From positions 1-64,000 of the forward strand of contig CAJTCG010000014.1 in assembly GCA_910574635.1 (NCBI GenBank): 64,000 nucleotides of DNA, written 5' to 3'. The notes under the pieces are model-generated. The model worked only from the letters and a program-made list of their open reading frames with translations. It searched no databases and was not told where the DNA came from. The position numbers were made by a program, and so were the translations under genes. Positions 1-7,747 of the stretch are shown here, in pieces. Source of the stretch: Oscillospiraceae bacterium (GTDB lineage: Bacteria; Bacillota; Clostridia; Oscillospirales; Oscillospiraceae). Numbering within the stretch: the stretch's first letter is position 1; each line of letters starts with the position of its first letter.

Positions 1-99
1 CGGCTGCGCCATGTAGCCGGCACGCAGTGGGGCAACAAGAAGTACATGAATATGAGGCACCTGGAAGCTGCTCTGGAGGACACCTCTATTGCCGGCTGA
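1..99 (+). CDS. C-terminal end of an unidentified protein (truncated by window start)
   Basis: An open frame enters from the left edge and stops at TGA 97-99, giving 32 residues that end in ALEDTSIAG. I do not recognise the family. A hairpin-rich segment of the kind found at IS200/IS605 right ends follows within about 130 bases, so this could be the tail of a transposon-associated protein such as TnpB, but the residues carry no diagnostic motif. The call is only that an open frame ends here. Confidence 0.3.
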   Translation, partial: RLRHVAGTQWGNKKYMNMRHLEAALEDTSIAG

Positions 100-231
100 C
101 TTCATTCCACCCAGAGTCTGCATACTAATTTGCGAAATAATCTTGACACTACCAAAAATATCCGAGCGAAGCGAGGAACCACTATTAAAAATGATAGAAG
201 GAAACACCGAAAATATGAGCAGAGAGAAATA

Positions 232-361
232 GAGATACCCCACCGCTATTTCAATAGCAGTAGGGCATCTCATGCAAGCGAAAGAAATTTGATGAGCCTA
301 TAGGCTCGCTGGTAATAGGCCCCAAGGGGGCCTGTGTAAACCACCGGCACGGCCGGTGGTT
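232..361. other. Array of four strong hairpins, IS200/IS605-end-like or structured RNA
   Basis: Four consecutive inverted repeats can be read directly. The first has arms GAGATaCCC (232-240) and GGGcATCTC (263-271) with an inner GCTATT/AATAGC pair. The second is the perfect palindrome GAGCCTATAGGCTC (294-307). The third pairs AGGCCCC (317-323) with GGGGCCT (327-333). The fourth pairs AACCACCGGC (339-348) with GCCGGTGGTT (352-361) around a 3-base loop. From memory, similar hairpin sets recur at the ends of IS200/IS605 elements in gut Clostridia; no transposase gene is present apart from the unidentified frame ending at 99. It could be a right end, a guide-RNA remnant or a free-standing structured RNA. 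Confidence 0.5.
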
Positions 362-438
362 ATGATTCCACTTTTGCGTATTTCCTTGCGTGAACCAACT
401 TGTGTAGCTTAGTTTAAGCGCACCAGATTATCAGTCAA

Positions 439-1140
439 TTAGTTGTTTAAATATCTGTGGACTATATATTCAGCTAATTCGTTTTTTTGAGACACAGTGC
501 TGTTTTTAACTATTTTCAACAGCATTTCGTAAAAACTTTTGGGATCTTGGTGAGAACCTCGATAAATTATTTCGACTAGTTGTTCCAGCGCTAGTTCATT
601 AAGCAGATCAAATTTTGACTTTTCTTCTTCAATGGATTCACTAATTAACTTCTTTAGATTCGATAATGCAATGCAGTTACTGAGCAATGCCCATCCATAG
701 AAAAGGATGTAGAGAAACAAATAGGTTGAAATAATGGTATAAGCATAAAATATAAATTTGCCAGGAATGGGTATGTCTGTAAGCATGAGTATATATGTTA
801 TAATAAATAGGACTATATTTATTACCATATCATATGCAAAATGCTTAAATGTTTCTAAAATATCCTGGTATGAATTTCTTTTCAAGTCCTCTATCGATTT
901 TATATCCTGAGCGCTAAATAGAGAAATTACAATGGCAATTCCTGTGATGGAAAAGCCAAGTAGACTTAGCAGTCCACCAATAAGCCCAAGAATTAAAGTC
1001 CTTAGATCACCAATGTGATTTAAAAATACGTTATAAAAATCAATGTACAAGAAGACGATCAAAAAAAGAATTGACGTTAGTAACGCACGAACTACTTCTG
1101 GTTCCTGGAGGTTCAGCTTGCGTTTCCAAAACTTTAACAT
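439..1140 (-). CDS. Four-helix membrane protein of unknown function
   Basis: The 233-residue protein has four clear hydrophobic segments (about residues 18-40, 45-75, 100-120 and 128-158) followed by a charged cytoplasmic tail of about 75 residues containing an ELALEQLVEIIYRG segment. I do not recognise the family. It lies 46 bases downstream of another unknown gene on the same strand (1187-2101) and is probably co-transcribed with it. The composition is much more AT-rich than the conjugation genes, suggesting separate acquisition. A soluble partner next to a small membrane protein is a common layout for phage-defence or effector pairs, but nothing in the sequence proves that role here. Confidence 0.6.
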   Translation of the reverse strand: MLKFWKRKLNLQEPEVVRALLTSILFLIVFLYIDFYNVFLNHIGDLRTLILGLIGGLLSLLGFSITGIAIVISLFSAQDIKSIEDLKRNSYQDILETFKHFAYDMVINIVLFIITYILMLTDIPIPGKFIFYAYTIISTYLFLYILFYGWALLSNCIALSNLKKLISESIEEEKSKFDLLNELALEQLVEIIYRGSHQDPKSFYEMLLKIVKNSTVSQKNELAEYIVHRYLNN

Positions 1141-1186
1141 AGTGCACCCACTTTGCTTGGCAAACCGTTAATCAAATTGTCCATAT

Positions 1187-2101
1187 TCAGGATAAGAGTT
1201 CACTAAAAGCATCGATACATGCGTCTTTCAGATCTCCTAAACAATTGATCACCCTTTTAAAAGGCTTTGCTTCTTCAGAAGAAAACTTTCTTCCGGTGTT
1301 AGAGATTGCGGCAACCGCTAGATAACCATTTTTATTTGCTTCTTCCAATGGAAGATTTGCATGAATTCCCTGTAACTTATCTAACTCGTCATTTATCAGT
1401 TTCGAGTTCAAATTTAACCCCGTGTCACCTTTGGAACGCAGGACAGTTTCCATTCGTGTGACGTTTGCTTCCCGCATATGCTTCAGTTTGCTCTCTCCCA
1501 ATTCCTGCAATTCCTCCAATAACTTGTTTTGAGGGTTAGGAGGTTGCACTTTAATCTGGAGTTCTTTAATTGGTCCGATTCCACGCAATCCATCTTTTAT
1601 ATCGTCCAGGCCAATCCCTTTAGAACAAAGGTGGATACTGAATTCCATTTTAGGCTCGTGTTCTGCCAGACCAATATTTAGTATATTTACAAATGCGTCT
1701 AAAAATTCTTTATAACCGAACCTGTTTTTTGTATCATACCCAACTAGTTCATTTTCTAAATCAAATAGAAAACGAATCGCCTCTGTATTAAGCACACTCT
1801 GTGAAACGAGTTCATTTGAGTTTTCGTTCAAGGAGTTGTAATGAAGCTTGCTTTTTTTATAAACCCATCCCTCCACATAAGGAAAGTGTACGGATAAAGT
1901 ATGTAATTGATATTCAATTTTAGTTGCCTGTATGTTTCCGTCTTCGCCGGGGAAAAAGAGCATCCTTTCCCAGCAGCTTTCTTTCTGTAGACTTTCCAGC
2001 AAAGCGAAACTTAACTCCTTTTTCTTTTTGGAGTCCTTATAAATTTTGTAAATTTCTTCTGACTCCAAATTAACCTTTGCAAAATATAGTGTAATCGCCA
2101 T
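1187..2101 (-). CDS. Unknown soluble protein paired with membrane protein
   Basis: The protein has 304 residues, no signal peptide and no membrane segment. It begins MAITLYFAKVNL, has a mixed alpha/beta N-terminal half and a Lys/Glu-rich helical stretch around residues 185-235 (NKLLEELQELGESKLKHM). GGAGG sits 9 bases before the ATG. I do not recognise the family with confidence; the start is reminiscent of uncharacterised accessory-region families, which is a weak impression only. It is the first gene of a two-gene unit with the membrane protein at 439-1140. AT-rich base composition and the accessory neighbourhood suggest horizontal transfer. Confidence 0.6.
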   Translation of the reverse strand: MAITLYFAKVNLESEEIYKIYKDSKKKKELSFALLESLQKESCWERMLFFPGEDGNIQATKIEYQLHTLSVHFPYVEGWVYKKSKLHYNSLNENSNELVSQSVLNTEAIRFLFDLENELVGYDTKNRFGYKEFLDAFVNILNIGLAEHEPKMEFSIHLCSKGIGLDDIKDGLRGIGPIKELQIKVQPPNPQNKLLEELQELGESKLKHMREANVTRMETVLRSKGDTGLNLNSKLINDELDKLQGIHANLPLEEANKNGYLAVAAISNTGRKFSSEEAKPFKRVINCLGDLKDACIDAFSELLS

Positions 2102-2434
2102 TTATATTTCCTCCACCCAAAATCATAGAAGTTGGCATCTAATCTGTTAAAAAGTATATCATAATTTTTTCCATATGGGAAGAGTTTTTCTTTTATGCTC
2201 CAAATTCAAGAGGTAGCTTCTACTATCAAGTTTGCAGAGAACGAGACAATTTTTGTACATTTCCATAATCGACATGCAATTGGACATAAGATTCTGGAAT
2301 TATTACAGGCGTTGCGAATCATCAAAGTTGAGAAAAATTGCGAATATTAGAAAGGACTCACCAAGGCTCAAGTAAGTAATATCGCAAGCCAAATAACAAA
2401 AATTCTGAAAATAACGGCAATCATGTAAACAGGC

Positions 2435-2459
2435 ACCGGGCAGGAAAATCCTGCCCGGT
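2435..2459 (+). terminator. Strong hairpin, probable terminator
   Basis: Perfect 11-bp inverted repeat ACCGGGCAGGA / TCCTGCCCGGT with a 3-base loop, followed on the plus strand by a T-rich run (ctcttttgtcctttc). It could end transcription of the small plus-strand frame at 2195-2350 or isolate the two flanking minus-strand units. Confidence 0.55.
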
Positions 2460-2565
2460 ACTCTTTTGTCCTTTCTGGTTGTTTCCCCGTGTGGGTCAGT
2501 TTGTGGGTCGGCCCGGTTACTAGCAAATTACTAACAAAAGAAAAGTTGCGAAAAGCAGAGAAAAC

Positions 2566-2591
2566 CCACCGAAACCATACAGTTTCGGCGG
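2566..2591 (-). terminator. Terminator of the HsdR-N-like gene
   Basis: Ten-bp stem (CCGCCGAAAC / GTTTCGGTGG on the minus strand, one G-U pair) with a 6-base loop and a following GTTTTCTCTGCTTTTC tract. It lies 60 bases beyond the stop codon of the minus-strand gene that ends at 2651, as expected for an intrinsic terminator. Confidence 0.6.
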
Positions 2592-2650
2592 GCCGATGGA
2601 ATGGTCGGACAATCTGGATATTTTTAGTTATCAGATAGGCTTGTTAAGTA

Positions 2651-4183
2651 TCAATAGTTATCCTTTGATTTTTCATAAAGGCAACAGGCTGGCAATTTAA
2701 TAATATCATCTTTTGAGTATTCAGCAATTTGTATCCGGTTAGGAAGAATAGTGATCTTGTGTGGTTCAAATGTGACTCCGAAGATTTTCTTTTTTTCCAT
2801 CTGGATTTGACCATTTTCTTTATATATAATTGGTTCAAGAAACTCTATATCTTCATTAAAATTATTACAGTCGAGGAGAACGTCACAGTTGTGCTCCATT
2901 ACTATACCTGCGTGGACAAGATCAACCATATCGTAGATCTCCATAAGAGCCTCTGGGGATTCAACATGTTCAAGGTTGAAGTGAAATCCATAATATTCTT
3001 CAATTGCTCGCATTCTTTCCAAGCCGCGAATCCAATAGTCGGTTAATGAAATCAATGCGTTTTTGTCAAAATCTCCGAGTTCAAATCGCTGTGAATTATC
3101 AAATGGGATGATTAAACTTTTGCATTCGGGATCGTTTATTTGAATATGAATGATTGATGCATCAAGGAATTTCTTTACAAGTGTGAAGTTAGATAATCGC
3201 TCCGATACATAGCGATTTAATACTTGATAACCAAAGTTAAAGCAGGTTAAGCGCCCATCTACATTGAGAATACTGATTAGTATATATTCACTTTCGAATC
3301 TATATAGTTCATTCTCATTGCAATAAAACTCAGTGATTGTTCCTTTAGTCAACGGCAGAATCTGTTTGTCTGTATAGAGAAAAGCGTCATACCTGTTCCG
3401 TGGAAAATCTATCATATAGTCGGGGATGCCATACCGCATTTGATTTTGAAGATATGCGTCTGTCATATTCAAAAATCTTGAAACTAAGGCCAGCGGGCCT
3501 AGACCCTCGGCGTTTTTTCCTAAAGACTGTCGTAAATATGTGTATGTACTTTCTGGAAAATTTAGGTCTTCATCTGAAGTTAATAATTTGCAATCCTCAA
3601 CACCTTTACAGGCTTTTTGCAAGTTACTTAAAATCGGAACTTGGCTAAGGGAAGAATAGTTTTCTTTTATTTGCAGTATTTCTTTGAAGGAAAAATTCCA
3701 AATACCCTCAAAATCGGGTAGATTGGAAATATTGCATTCGATTACTTGGATATCTGCTGCGATTAAGTTGTAATAATAACCTTTAATTGTTTCTCCATCG
3801 CTTATCAAATAAGCGATTGCTTTTGTCCACATTGTATAAAATGTTGGTTGGCCCATCGTATTTGGCATTGTTCCTGGTTTTTTTGCTTCAAAAATCAAGA
3901 GACTATGGTTTTGCACCCATTCGATATTTGCATGAGTAGCTGTTCGATGAGCTCCAAATTCTTTATCTGAAAATAGAATAAAGTCTGCATTTTTTGCTGG
4001 TAATGCCCGCCCGCCTTCAAATCCATATACAGGAAACTCTTCTGCACGAAATTCGGTTGGATATTGAAGAAATTCCAATAAAGGCACAATGAATTTTGAT
4101 CGAACTTCAGCTTCTGATTGAATAACAGATTTTTTATATTCTATTACTATTTTTTTTAGTTTTTCTCTCTCGTATATAGTCAT
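2651..4183 (-). CDS. Stand-alone type I restriction R-subunit N-domain-like nuclease
   Basis: 510 residues. The first 200 resemble the HsdR N-terminal fold: SEAEVRSKFIVPLLEFLQYP at about 23-42, an acidic ADFILF segment near 65, and LLIFEAKKPG near 95, matching the E...D...ExK signature of PD-(D/E)xK nucleases. A full HsdR subunit is about 1000 residues with helicase motors; no Walker motifs are present, so this is a motor-less form. The C-terminal 300 residues are unassigned. No HsdM or HsdS gene is adjacent. Likely role is DNA binding or cleavage in defence or mobile-element biology, by inference. It is the only gene between a terminator at 2566 and dinD. Confidence 0.65.
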   Translation of the reverse strand: MTIYEREKLKKIVIEYKKSVIQSEAEVRSKFIVPLLEFLQYPTEFRAEEFPVYGFEGGRALPAKNADFILFSDKEFGAHRTATHANIEWVQNHSLLIFEAKKPGTMPNTMGQPTFYTMWTKAIAYLISDGETIKGYYYNLIAADIQVIECNISNLPDFEGIWNFSFKEILQIKENYSSLSQVPILSNLQKACKGVEDCKLLTSDEDLNFPESTYTYLRQSLGKNAEGLGPLALVSRFLNMTDAYLQNQMRYGIPDYMIDFPRNRYDAFLYTDKQILPLTKGTITEFYCNENELYRFESEYILISILNVDGRLTCFNFGYQVLNRYVSERLSNFTLVKKFLDASIIHIQINDPECKSLIIPFDNSQRFELGDFDKNALISLTDYWIRGLERMRAIEEYYGFHFNLEHVESPEALMEIYDMVDLVHAGIVMEHNCDVLLDCNNFNEDIEFLEPIIYKENGQIQMEKKKIFGVTFEPHKITILPNRIQIAEYSKDDIIKLPACCLYEKSKDNY

Positions 4184-4219
4184 ATTAGGTTCCTTTTGAT
4201 CAGGCTAGATATATTTTGC

Positions 4220-5077
4220 TCATTCATCCAGCATCAGTTTTTTCCGATCTTTACGTAATTGCTTTAACTTCTCACGTTCAATCTGGGAAATGCTCTTTTC
4301 CGGAGTGGGGAGGTCTTCCGGCATTGTACCTCCGACGGCCTCTATCGTTTTGCGGACTTCACGGCCAACCTGGAAGTGCGCCGCTGCGGCGTCGTCTAGG
4401 CCCTGGGTCTGCTCCCGGACCAGCTTTTCCTCTGTCTGTGTAATACGAAACAAGTTTGCCGCTAGTTCCACACTCCCCATGTGGTCGAGTATTTTCTCGG
4501 TTTCCTTCAGCCCTTTCCTACGGTGGATGTCTGACACTCGGAGTCCGCCGTATAAGCCCATATATCCGGCATTTTGAAACTCGGCGTACTCTTCCTGCTC
4601 CGTGATTCCGGCTCGGTGCGCCGCTTCCGCCAGGAGGGAATTCCATTGCCGGATATCTCCCCGGATGACCAACCGCCGGCTATCCTCATCGAGCTGATTG
4701 AAGGTATCCGCAATTTCTTGGCGCCTGGTTTGAATAGCAAAATAGGTTTGTCCGAGGGCAATGGACTCTTTCCTGGGATCGCCATTCTGAACAATTAAGT
4801 AACAGGCGTAGCGTGACAGCACATAGTCTCTGATGTTTCGCTGGCTTCCGCTGCCCAGTTCAACCATTTTCGTGACCTCACGAAAATGGTCATCCAGGGG
4901 GAATCCACTGTTTTGGCAGGCCAGCATCGCGCGGTCTATTGCTTTGGAAAAGTTCTCCCAGCGGAGGTAATCAAGGACCGGAGCCAGCTCTCGGCCATAC
5001 CAAAACTCGATGCCATCCTCATTTATGTGCTTGACGTCCTCAAATTTCTGGTATTCCGGCGCCTTTAGATCGCTCAT
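4220..5077 (-). CDS. dinD: DNA damage-inducible protein D (DinD family)
   Basis: 285 residues matching the DinD/BRO-like family: FEDVKHINEDGIEFWYGREL at the N-terminus, the conserved block REVTKMVELGSGSQRNIRDY near 65-85, and LSRYACYLIVQNGDPRKE near 90-107, followed by a coiled Lys/Arg-rich tail. Length fits the family (about 275-290). In E. coli DinD is SOS-induced and inhibits RecA filament function; whether this protein does so is unknown. The upstream sequence has a GGGAGCAGGTG binding site. It precedes the AT-rich nuclease gene on the same strand. Confidence 0.85.
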   Translation of the reverse strand: MSDLKAPEYQKFEDVKHINEDGIEFWYGRELAPVLDYLRWENFSKAIDRAMLACQNSGFPLDDHFREVTKMVELGSGSQRNIRDYVLSRYACYLIVQNGDPRKESIALGQTYFAIQTRRQEIADTFNQLDEDSRRLVIRGDIRQWNSLLAEAAHRAGITEQEEYAEFQNAGYMGLYGGLRVSDIHRRKGLKETEKILDHMGSVELAANLFRITQTEEKLVREQTQGLDDAAAAHFQVGREVRKTIEAVGGTMPEDLPTPEKSISQIEREKLKQLRKDRKKLMLDE

Positions 5078-5094
5078 ATCACACCTGCTCCCGC

Positions 5095-5550
5095 TTATTG
5101 ATTCATAAGTCTTGCCAGCATTCTTTGACAGCCCTCCAACACATTCCGCCAGGTTGCGTCGAAGTCACCCGTATACCAGGGGTCGGCTACATCGCCGGGG
5201 CGGTCTGCGAAGTCCAGCAGCCGCTTGATCTTCCCATCGGGATCTCCGCTGCATATACGTGCCATGTTGCGGATGTTGGCCCGGTCCATGCCAATCAGGA
5301 GGTCGTATAGGGCATAGTCGGCCTTTGTGAGCTGCCGGGCGGTTTTCCCGGCGCAGCTGATCCCATGCTCCGCCAGCTTCCGGCGGGCGGGAGGGTAGAC
5401 GGGGTTCCCAATCTCCTCGGTGCTGGTGGCGGCGGAGGCGATTTGAAATTGGTCCTCCAGCCCAGCTTTCTTCACCAGGTCTTTCATCACAAATTCGGCC
5501 ATCGGGCTTCTGCAAATATTGCCGTGGCATACGAACAGGATTTTTGTCAT
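5095..5550 (-). CDS. Low-molecular-weight protein-tyrosine phosphatase
   Basis: 151 residues from ATG 5550 (GGAG 10 bases upstream; an in-frame GTG at 5559 is also possible). The catalytic P-loop FVCHGNICRSPMAE (Cys-X5-Arg-Ser) is at the N-terminus, and the general-acid loop DVADPWYTGDF lies near residue 125, as in the family. It should hydrolyse phosphotyrosine or phosphoarginine on proteins in the cytoplasm. The reading frame overlaps the tail of the upstream DUF1016 protein by 386 bases in another frame; the phosphatase is clearly the functional frame there. It sits 17 bases before dinD and is probably co-transcribed with it. Confidence 0.9.
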   Translation of the reverse strand: MTKILFVCHGNICRSPMAEFVMKDLVKKAGLEDQFQIASAATSTEEIGNPVYPPARRKLAEHGISCAGKTARQLTKADYALYDLLIGMDRANIRNMARICSGDPDGKIKRLLDFADRPGDVADPWYTGDFDATWRNVLEGCQRMLARLMNQ

Positions 5551-6031
5551 CTGCGGCACACTCCATGCTGAGATTCTTTTCCTCAGTATAGCATACCTTA
5601 TCCGCGAAGTCGAGGACGATTTCTAAATGTGCTTGGGCAGCGATTTTCCGCTGTAGTTCCAGCTTGGTCCACCCGAACTGACGAACGGCCTGAATATACC
5701 ATGTCTGCTCCTGGAGGGTCAGTTCCGCCTCCAGAATGACCACGTTCTGCGTCCAGCCGATGGTCATGGCCTGGGCCAGCACTTCCGGCGTATTTTCATA
5801 GGCGCGGAAAAACTCCCGCATCCGGCGAAGGTTCCGAGGGGAGAAGCCGGAAGCGTCAGGGTACGCACCGCACAGATACTCAGCGGCGGCGACAGCGGCC
5901 CCTTTCGACCGCCTGCCGCTGACTAATCGGCCAATCTCACGGTACAGCTCCACCTGCGGCAAACCCGCCGCCATCAGGGTATCCAGCGCCGCGAACATGG
6001 CGCTGTAGTCTACAGGTTTTCTGACGTTCAT
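5165..6031 (-). CDS. Truncated DUF1016 (YhcG-like) N-terminal domain protein
   Basis: The ATG at 6031 has AAGGAGGAG 6 bases upstream, fixing the start. Residues 1-150 match the DUF1016 N-terminal helical domain: MAAGLPQVELYREIGRLVSG, FSPRNLRRMREFFRAY, AMTIGWTQNVVILE. Full-length YhcG proteins continue into a PD-(D/E)xK nuclease domain. Here the frame instead runs 386 bases through the phosphatase gene in a different phase, giving an Arg/Pro/Gly-rich tail that is not nuclease-like. The protein is therefore a DUF1016 N-domain truncated by fusion to out-of-frame sequence, possibly still able to bind partners. It is followed directly by the phosphatase and dinD. Confidence 0.65.
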   Translation of the reverse strand: MNVRKPVDYSAMFAALDTLMAAGLPQVELYREIGRLVSGRRSKGAAVAAAEYLCGAYPDASGFSPRNLRRMREFFRAYENTPEVLAQAMTIGWTQNVVILEAELTLQEQTWYIQAVRQFGWTKLELQRKIAAQAHLEIVLDFADKVCYTEEKNLSMECAADDKNPVRMPRQYLQKPDGRICDERPGEESWAGGPISNRLRRHQHRGDWEPRLPSRPPEAGGAWDQLRRENRPAAHKGRLCPIRPPDWHGPGQHPQHGTYMQRRSRWEDQAAAGLRRPPRRCSRPLVYG

Positions 6032-6093
6032 CCAAGCTCCTCCTTCCGGCGCGGGTGCGCCTGTTTTTATTCTCTGCATTTGAAATCGCCAAC

Positions 6094-6127
6094 GCGCAAG
6101 CCCTCGGCTCCTTCCGAGGGCTTGCGC
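6094..6127. terminator. Perfect 14-bp hairpin between metallophosphoesterase and DUF1016 genes
   Basis: GCGCAAGCCCTCGG and CCGAGGGCTTGCGC pair perfectly around a 6-base loop. Neither strand has a long T run after it, so it may be a transcription pause, an mRNA-stabilising hairpin or a weak terminator of the minus-strand transcript ending at 6154. Confidence 0.5.
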
Positions 6128-6153
6128 CTTAGCGGTATCATGTCATGCCTCTG

Positions 6154-6903
6154 TTACTCCCATAGAAGTTCTACCATCTGCTCCCATTGGATGATGAAGC
6201 GGTCATCTACCACGCAGTTTCGATGGTAGTGGCCCAGGAACCAGTAATTGAATTGACACCGCCGCTTGACCATCTGGAGGAAATCCGTCAGCCGGTCCGG
6301 GGTATAGTCCCTGTCCAGCTTTCGCTGGATGCTGGTGGGAGCGCAATGGGTCAGAATGCAGTCCACCTTCCAGTTGACCCTCTCCAGGTTCCTGATCGCC
6401 TCCTCATATTCCTCGTCCGAGGGCAGCTCTTCCGGCCACCAGGAGACGCCTTTCACCCGGAATATCTGCCGTGTCCGGCGCTTGAACCAGTACTCCAGCT
6501 CAAAGTCGGGGGACGCCGGATCGAGGATGCCGTCCTGGATGTCGTGGGAGGCAGCGTCGCCCATGGTGAAAAAGGACGTGCCATTGATCTCGAAGATCTG
6601 CCCCCGCATCAGGTGGAGGACGTGGGGCCGGATATAGCGGACTTTCCCGCCCTGCCACTGATGGACGGGAAGTTCACCGAGCCTGTCGAAGTTTTCGTGG
6701 TTCCCATCCACAAAGAGGGTGGTAAACGGCTTTTCCTCCAGCCAGTCGAGCCAGTATGCCTCCCTGGGCGAATCGTCCCACACGCCCCCGAAATCGCCGG
6801 TGATAATCGCATAGTCATCACGGCTCATCTGCTTCTGCTGAGGGAAATAATCCGTGGCGAACCGCTGGAAGCCGCCGTGGGTGTCGCCGGTGATATAGAT
6901 CAT
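6154..6903 (-). CDS. Calcineurin-like metallophosphoesterase, copy 2
   Basis: 249 residues. Metal-binding signatures are in order: ITGDTHG (residues 4-10), IITGDFGG (about 34-41), DGNHENF (about 66-72), ILTHCAP (about 183-189) and FLGHYHRN (about 222-229), i.e. the D-x-H, GD, GNHE, H and GHxH motifs. It should hydrolyse a phosphoester in a dinuclear metal centre; the substrate is unknown. It is a clear paralogue of the protein at 7007-7747, with the same motif spacing and the shared block SWWPEELPSDEEY. It follows that gene on the same strand after a 100-base gap. Confidence 0.88.
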   Translation of the reverse strand: MIYITGDTHGGFQRFATDYFPQQKQMSRDDYAIITGDFGGVWDDSPREAYWLDWLEEKPFTTLFVDGNHENFDRLGELPVHQWQGGKVRYIRPHVLHLMRGQIFEINGTSFFTMGDAASHDIQDGILDPASPDFELEYWFKRRTRQIFRVKGVSWWPEELPSDEEYEEAIRNLERVNWKVDCILTHCAPTSIQRKLDRDYTPDRLTDFLQMVKRRCQFNYWFLGHYHRNCVVDDRFIIQWEQMVELLWE

Positions 6904-7006
6904 ATTCGCCGCCTCCCTTAAAATATCATCGTGATTTGGCTATCAATTTGCTCCACATGTTTATGGCAATCTTTCAATTCCCTTGTCGTGGGGCAGTTCG
7001 ACTCTT

Positions 7007-7747
7007 TCATACTATCCGCACGATCTTCTCCCACAGGAGCAGATGTCTTTTATCAATTTCCTGGTCCCTGTGACAGTGACCGAATAACCATCGGCGGTAT
7101 CTGGCCTTCTGGCGGACCTCCTCGAGGAAGTCCGTCAGCGCGTCCCGCGGACGGTCCAGGTTCTCCGCGATGCTGCTGGGCGGACTGTGGGTGATGATGT
7201 AGTCCACCGCCCAGCTATGGGCGTCCAGGTTCCGCCTGGCCTCGGCATACTCCTCCTCCGAAGGCAGCTCCTCTGGCCACCAGGACTGGCCTACGATCCG
7301 ATACTGCCTCCGGCCCTCCCCGAGCAGACGGAGGAGCCTTTCGTAATAGTCCGGTGCGGCCGGGTCCAGGATGCCGTCCTCAACGTCATGGGAGGAGGCC
7401 CCGCCCATGGTGAAGAGGGTGCGCCCTTCCAGCGTGAAGACCTGTCCCCGCATGAGGTGGATGACGTGGGGGCGGAGGAAGTGAACCTTGCCGCCGTTCC
7501 ATTCCTCAACGGGGTATTTGGAGAGGGCGGTGAAGTTTTCGTGGTTACCATCCACGAAGGCGATGGTGAACGGCAGGTCCTCGAGGAGCTCCAAGTGAAT
7601 CTCATCCCTCCGGCCTCCGTGCCACAGGACCCCGCAATCGCCGCATATGATCATAGTGTCCGCTTTCGTCATAGCTCTCATTTCCGGGAAACGGTCAGGG
7701 CTGAACCGGGAGAAATTCCTGTGTGTGTCGCCTGTGATAAAAACCAT
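7007..7747 (-). CDS. Calcineurin-like metallophosphoesterase, copy 1
   Basis: 246 residues starting at ATG 7747, which overlaps the stop of the upstream recombinase as TAATG; the binding site AAGGAGG lies just before, so translation is coupled to recombinase synthesis. Motifs ITGDTHRN, IICGDCG, DGNHENF, IITHSPPS and FGHCHRD mark a complete dinuclear metallophosphoesterase. It is paralogous to 6154-6903. Coupling to a serine recombinase is unusual and suggests the enzyme travels as recombinase cargo or acts in element biology (for example on nucleotide signals); this is inference. Confidence 0.88.
   Translation of the reverse strand: MVFITGDTHRNFSRFSPDRFPEMRAMTKADTMIICGDCGVLWHGGRRDEIHLELLEDLPFTIAFVDGNHENFTALSKYPVEEWNGGKVHFLRPHVIHLMRGQVFTLEGRTLFTMGGASSHDVEDGILDPAAPDYYERLLRLLGEGRRQYRIVGQSWWPEELPSEEEYAEARRNLDAHSWAVDYIITHSPPSSIAENLDRPRDALTDFLEEVRQKARYRRWLFGHCHRDQEIDKRHLLLWEKIVRIV

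Larger units (their letters stand above)
2102..2650. other. Intergenic stretch with one possible gene remnant and two hairpins
   Basis: About 550 bases separate two minus-strand genes. A plus-strand frame of 51 residues (2195-2350) starts ATG but has a poor ribosome binding site, and I cannot assign it; it may be a remnant. Two hairpins at 2435-2459 and 2566-2591 are listed separately. I see no tRNA-like fold and no other supported gene. Confidence 0.5.

Noticed and set aside
439-2101. Identification of the two-gene pair as the Kiwa defence system
   Set aside because: A four-helix membrane protein plus a roughly 300-residue partner fits superficially, but the gene order is reversed and I see no residues supporting the KwaB family.
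2435-2591. A tRNA or attachment site in the hairpin-rich gap
   Set aside because: The two hairpins do not form a cloverleaf and no anticodon arm can be placed; they read as terminators.
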